From JBFXDI01 sp050181295 (GTDB lineage Bacteria > Pseudomonadota > Alphaproteobacteria > Rhizobiales > Aestuariivirgaceae): a stretch of 7,692 bases of DNA. The notes below the pieces were generated by a model. That model saw only the letters and a program-made list of their open reading frames with translations. It was not told where the DNA came from and searched no databases. Of the stretch, positions 6,599-7,692 are shown piece by piece. Made by a program: the position numbers and the translations under genes. The stretch is from the NCBI GenBank assembly GCA_050181295.1, contig JBFXDI010000168.1:1-7692 (forward strand). The letters are read 5' to 3'. Each line of letters begins with the position of its first letter. The first letter of the stretch is position 1.

Positions 6599-7336
6599 CT
6601 AGAGCAGCCCGAAGCCCGGACCGGCCAGCCGGCAGGCGTCTGCCAGCGAGCGGTCGGCGGCGCCTGCGCCACGTGCCAGCGTCATCAGCGCCCCGATCTG
6701 CGCCGGCTGCCTGAGGAGCGGCAGCGCGACGCGCCATGGCCGAGAGCGGCCATGCCTGTCCACGGCGGCCGCCGCGGCGCTCGGCACCCAGTGATGCGCC
6801 TCGTCCACGATGGCCCTGAGTGCGATGAACGGCAGGCCATGCCGCGCGGCGACCCTGGCCACGGCTGCGCTCTCCATGTCCACGGCGAGCGCGTTGAACC
6901 GCGTCGCCAGCCGCCGCTTCTCCGCCGGAGAATCCGCGACCTGCCCGAGCGACAGGAAGCTTCCCACCGTCACGCCTGCGCGGCTCGCGAGCGAGCGCTC
7001 GAGCTCGCCGCGCCAGTCCGCGTCCGAGGAGAATAGCTCGCCGTCCTCGGTCTGCACCTGATCGGCGATGATGATGGTGCCGCGCCTGAGCCCGCTCCGG
7101 ATGGCGCCTGCATAGCCGAAGCTCATGAGCCCGCAGACGCCGCCCGCCGCCAGTCCTTCCGCCGCGCCTTCCGCGGCGGCCTGGCCCATTCCGGAGACCG
7201 TCACGCTCGGAACGAGGCCGGCCCAGGAGCGCATGACCTTGCGGAGGATGGCGCGCTCCGCCTCGACCGCGACCACGATCCCCACCGGCCGCGAGATGGC
7301 CGCTGAGGGAACCGGAGCCTGCCGGTCGGCGTCCAT
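6599..7336 (-). CDS. hpnG: HpnG, adenosylhopane nucleosidase/phosphorylase
   Basis: Second C35 step: HpnG releases adenine from adenosylhopane to give (phospho)ribosylhopane, the precursor of bacteriohopanetetrol and related lipids. The 245-residue protein has the nucleoside phosphorylase/nucleosidase fold. Visible landmarks are an N-terminal strand VGIVVAVEAE (18-26), the glycine-rich VSGMGQAAAEGAA (47-59), MSFGYAGAI (71-79), the ribose-binding NALAVDMESAA (148-158, with M154-E155) and the candidate base-contact D178 in RAIVDEAHHW. The C-terminal quarter is alanine-rich and weakly conserved. The ATG at 7336 lies 5 bases after the shc TGA, so translation is probably coupled; no strong separate ribosome binding site is visible. 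The operon order shc-hpnG is usual for hopanoid clusters. The gene ends with TAG at 6599, converging on the GST gene. Confidence 0.93.
   Translation of the reverse strand: MDADRQAPVPSAAISRPVGIVVAVEAERAILRKVMRSWAGLVPSVTVSGMGQAAAEGAAEGLAAGGVCGLMSFGYAGAIRSGLRRGTIIIADQVQTEDGELFSSDADWRGELERSLASRAGVTVGSFLSLGQVADSPAEKRRLATRFNALAVDMESAAVARVAARHGLPFIALRAIVDEAHHWVPSAAAAAVDRHGRSRPWRVALPLLRQPAQIGALMTLARGAGAADRSLADACRLAGPGFGLL
6735..6754. repeat. Perfect 8-base palindromic hairpin inside hpnG
   Basis: CATGGCCG (6735-6742) and CGGCCATG (6747-6754) flank AGAG. On the hpnG strand it encodes roughly HGRSRPW, residues 195-201. Its core ATGGCCG...CGGCCAT is the same as that of the hpnH terminator, but no T-tract follows, so it is not called a terminator. 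Confidence 0.5.
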
Positions 7337-7341
7337 GCCGC

Positions 7342-7692
7342 TCACATGCCCCAGGCCACGCGGCGCGAGTTGCCGCGCTTGAGGGACGCGTAGCGCCCGA
7401 GCGCCCAGGTCGGGAAGTAGGCGCTGTAGCCGTGATAGCGCAGGTAGAAGACGCGCGGGAAACCCACCGCCGTGTACCAGGGCTCGTCCCAGCGGGCGCC
7501 CTTGCGCGGGGCGTTCGAGATGTAGCGGATGCCCCGAGCCGTGGTTTCGCTGTCCGCCTCGCCCGCCGCCATGAGGCCGAGCACCGCCCATGCGGTCTGG
7601 GAGGGGGTCGATTCCTTGACCTCCGCCTTTCTGCCGGTCCAGTAGCTCGCACCGTCCTCGCCCCAGCCGCCGTCCGTCTGCTGACGGCCTTT
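7342..7692 (-). CDS. shc: Squalene-hopene cyclase, C-terminal part (N-terminus outside window)
   Basis: Shc (HpnF) is the membrane-associated class II triterpene cyclase that folds squalene into hopene/diplopterol, the committed step of hopanoid synthesis. Only the last 116 residues are present, open to the window edge. They include a QW repeat (QQTDGGWGED, near the edge), the conserved QTAWAVLGLMAAGE helix, and the C-terminal WDEPWYTAVGFP-VFYLRYHGYSAYFPTWALGRY. The latter matches the active-site aromatic and C-terminal region of known cyclases (GFPxxFYLxY...FPTxALGRY). The catalytic DxDD acid motif would lie upstream, outside the window. The end GNSRRVAWGM is followed by TGA at 7342-7344, and hpnG begins 5 bases later, so the two are cotranscribed. 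Confidence 0.95.
   Translation of the reverse strand, partial: KGRQQTDGGWGEDGASYWTGRKAEVKESTPSQTAWAVLGLMAAGEADSETTARGIRYISNAPRKGARWDEPWYTAVGFPRVFYLRYHGYSAYFPTWALGRYASLKRGNSRRVAWGM

Noticed and set aside
4392..7652. A 1086-codon open frame on the minus strand spanning hpnH, GST and hpnG
   Set aside because: It overlaps four well-recognised genes in other frames. Its translation is low-complexity (rich in R, G, A and H) and shows no domain. It arises from G/C-biased third positions of the real genes.

Overview
The window is high-GC DNA with dense coding, strongly G/C-biased third codon positions, several non-ATG starts and genes of the bacterial hopanoid pathway. This points to an alphaproteobacterium, probably of the Rhizobiales/Hyphomicrobiales (Methylobacterium, Bosea, Chelatococcus or a similar lineage). 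The assignment is an inference from protein character and from a palindromic intergenic repeat style common in that group; I cannot name a species from the sequence.

Layout: (1) 1-1158, minus strand: a PLP-dependent trans-sulfuration enzyme of the cystathionine gamma-synthase/gamma-lyase family, its C-terminal end cut off by the window edge. (2) 1159-1425: a divergent intergenic region with a GGCCGGA repeat cluster and a small palindrome. (3) 1426-4464, plus strand: a full-length RND efflux-pump inner-membrane permease with the proton-relay residues intact but no adaptor or outer-membrane partner gene beside it. (4) 4465-4634: an intergenic region with a candidate promoter and a clear ribosome binding site for (5) hpnH (4635-5789, plus), the radical-SAM adenosylhopane synthase, followed by a strong intrinsic terminator. 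(6) 5922-6554, plus: a glutathione S-transferase-like protein. (7) On the minus strand, the end of shc (squalene-hopene cyclase, 7342-7692, N-terminus outside the window), then hpnG (6599-7336) only 5 bases later, as one operon converging on the GST gene.

How the genes fit: Shc cyclises squalene to the C30 hopene, HpnH adds a 5'-deoxyadenosyl radical to make C35 adenosylhopane, and HpnG removes adenine to give ribosylhopane, the precursor of bacteriohopanetetrol-type lipids. All three core steps lie within about 3 kb, but hpnH is on the opposite strand from shc-hpnG, with the GST gene between. The RND permease and trans-sulfuration enzyme have no demonstrable link to hopanoids beyond position.

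I see no clear evidence of a new biological system. The most unusual local signals are the hpnH-GST junction, where the 3' arm of the hpnH terminator is also a perfect 13-base reverse complement of the GST leader next to its ribosome binding site, and the rearranged hopanoid locus around it.
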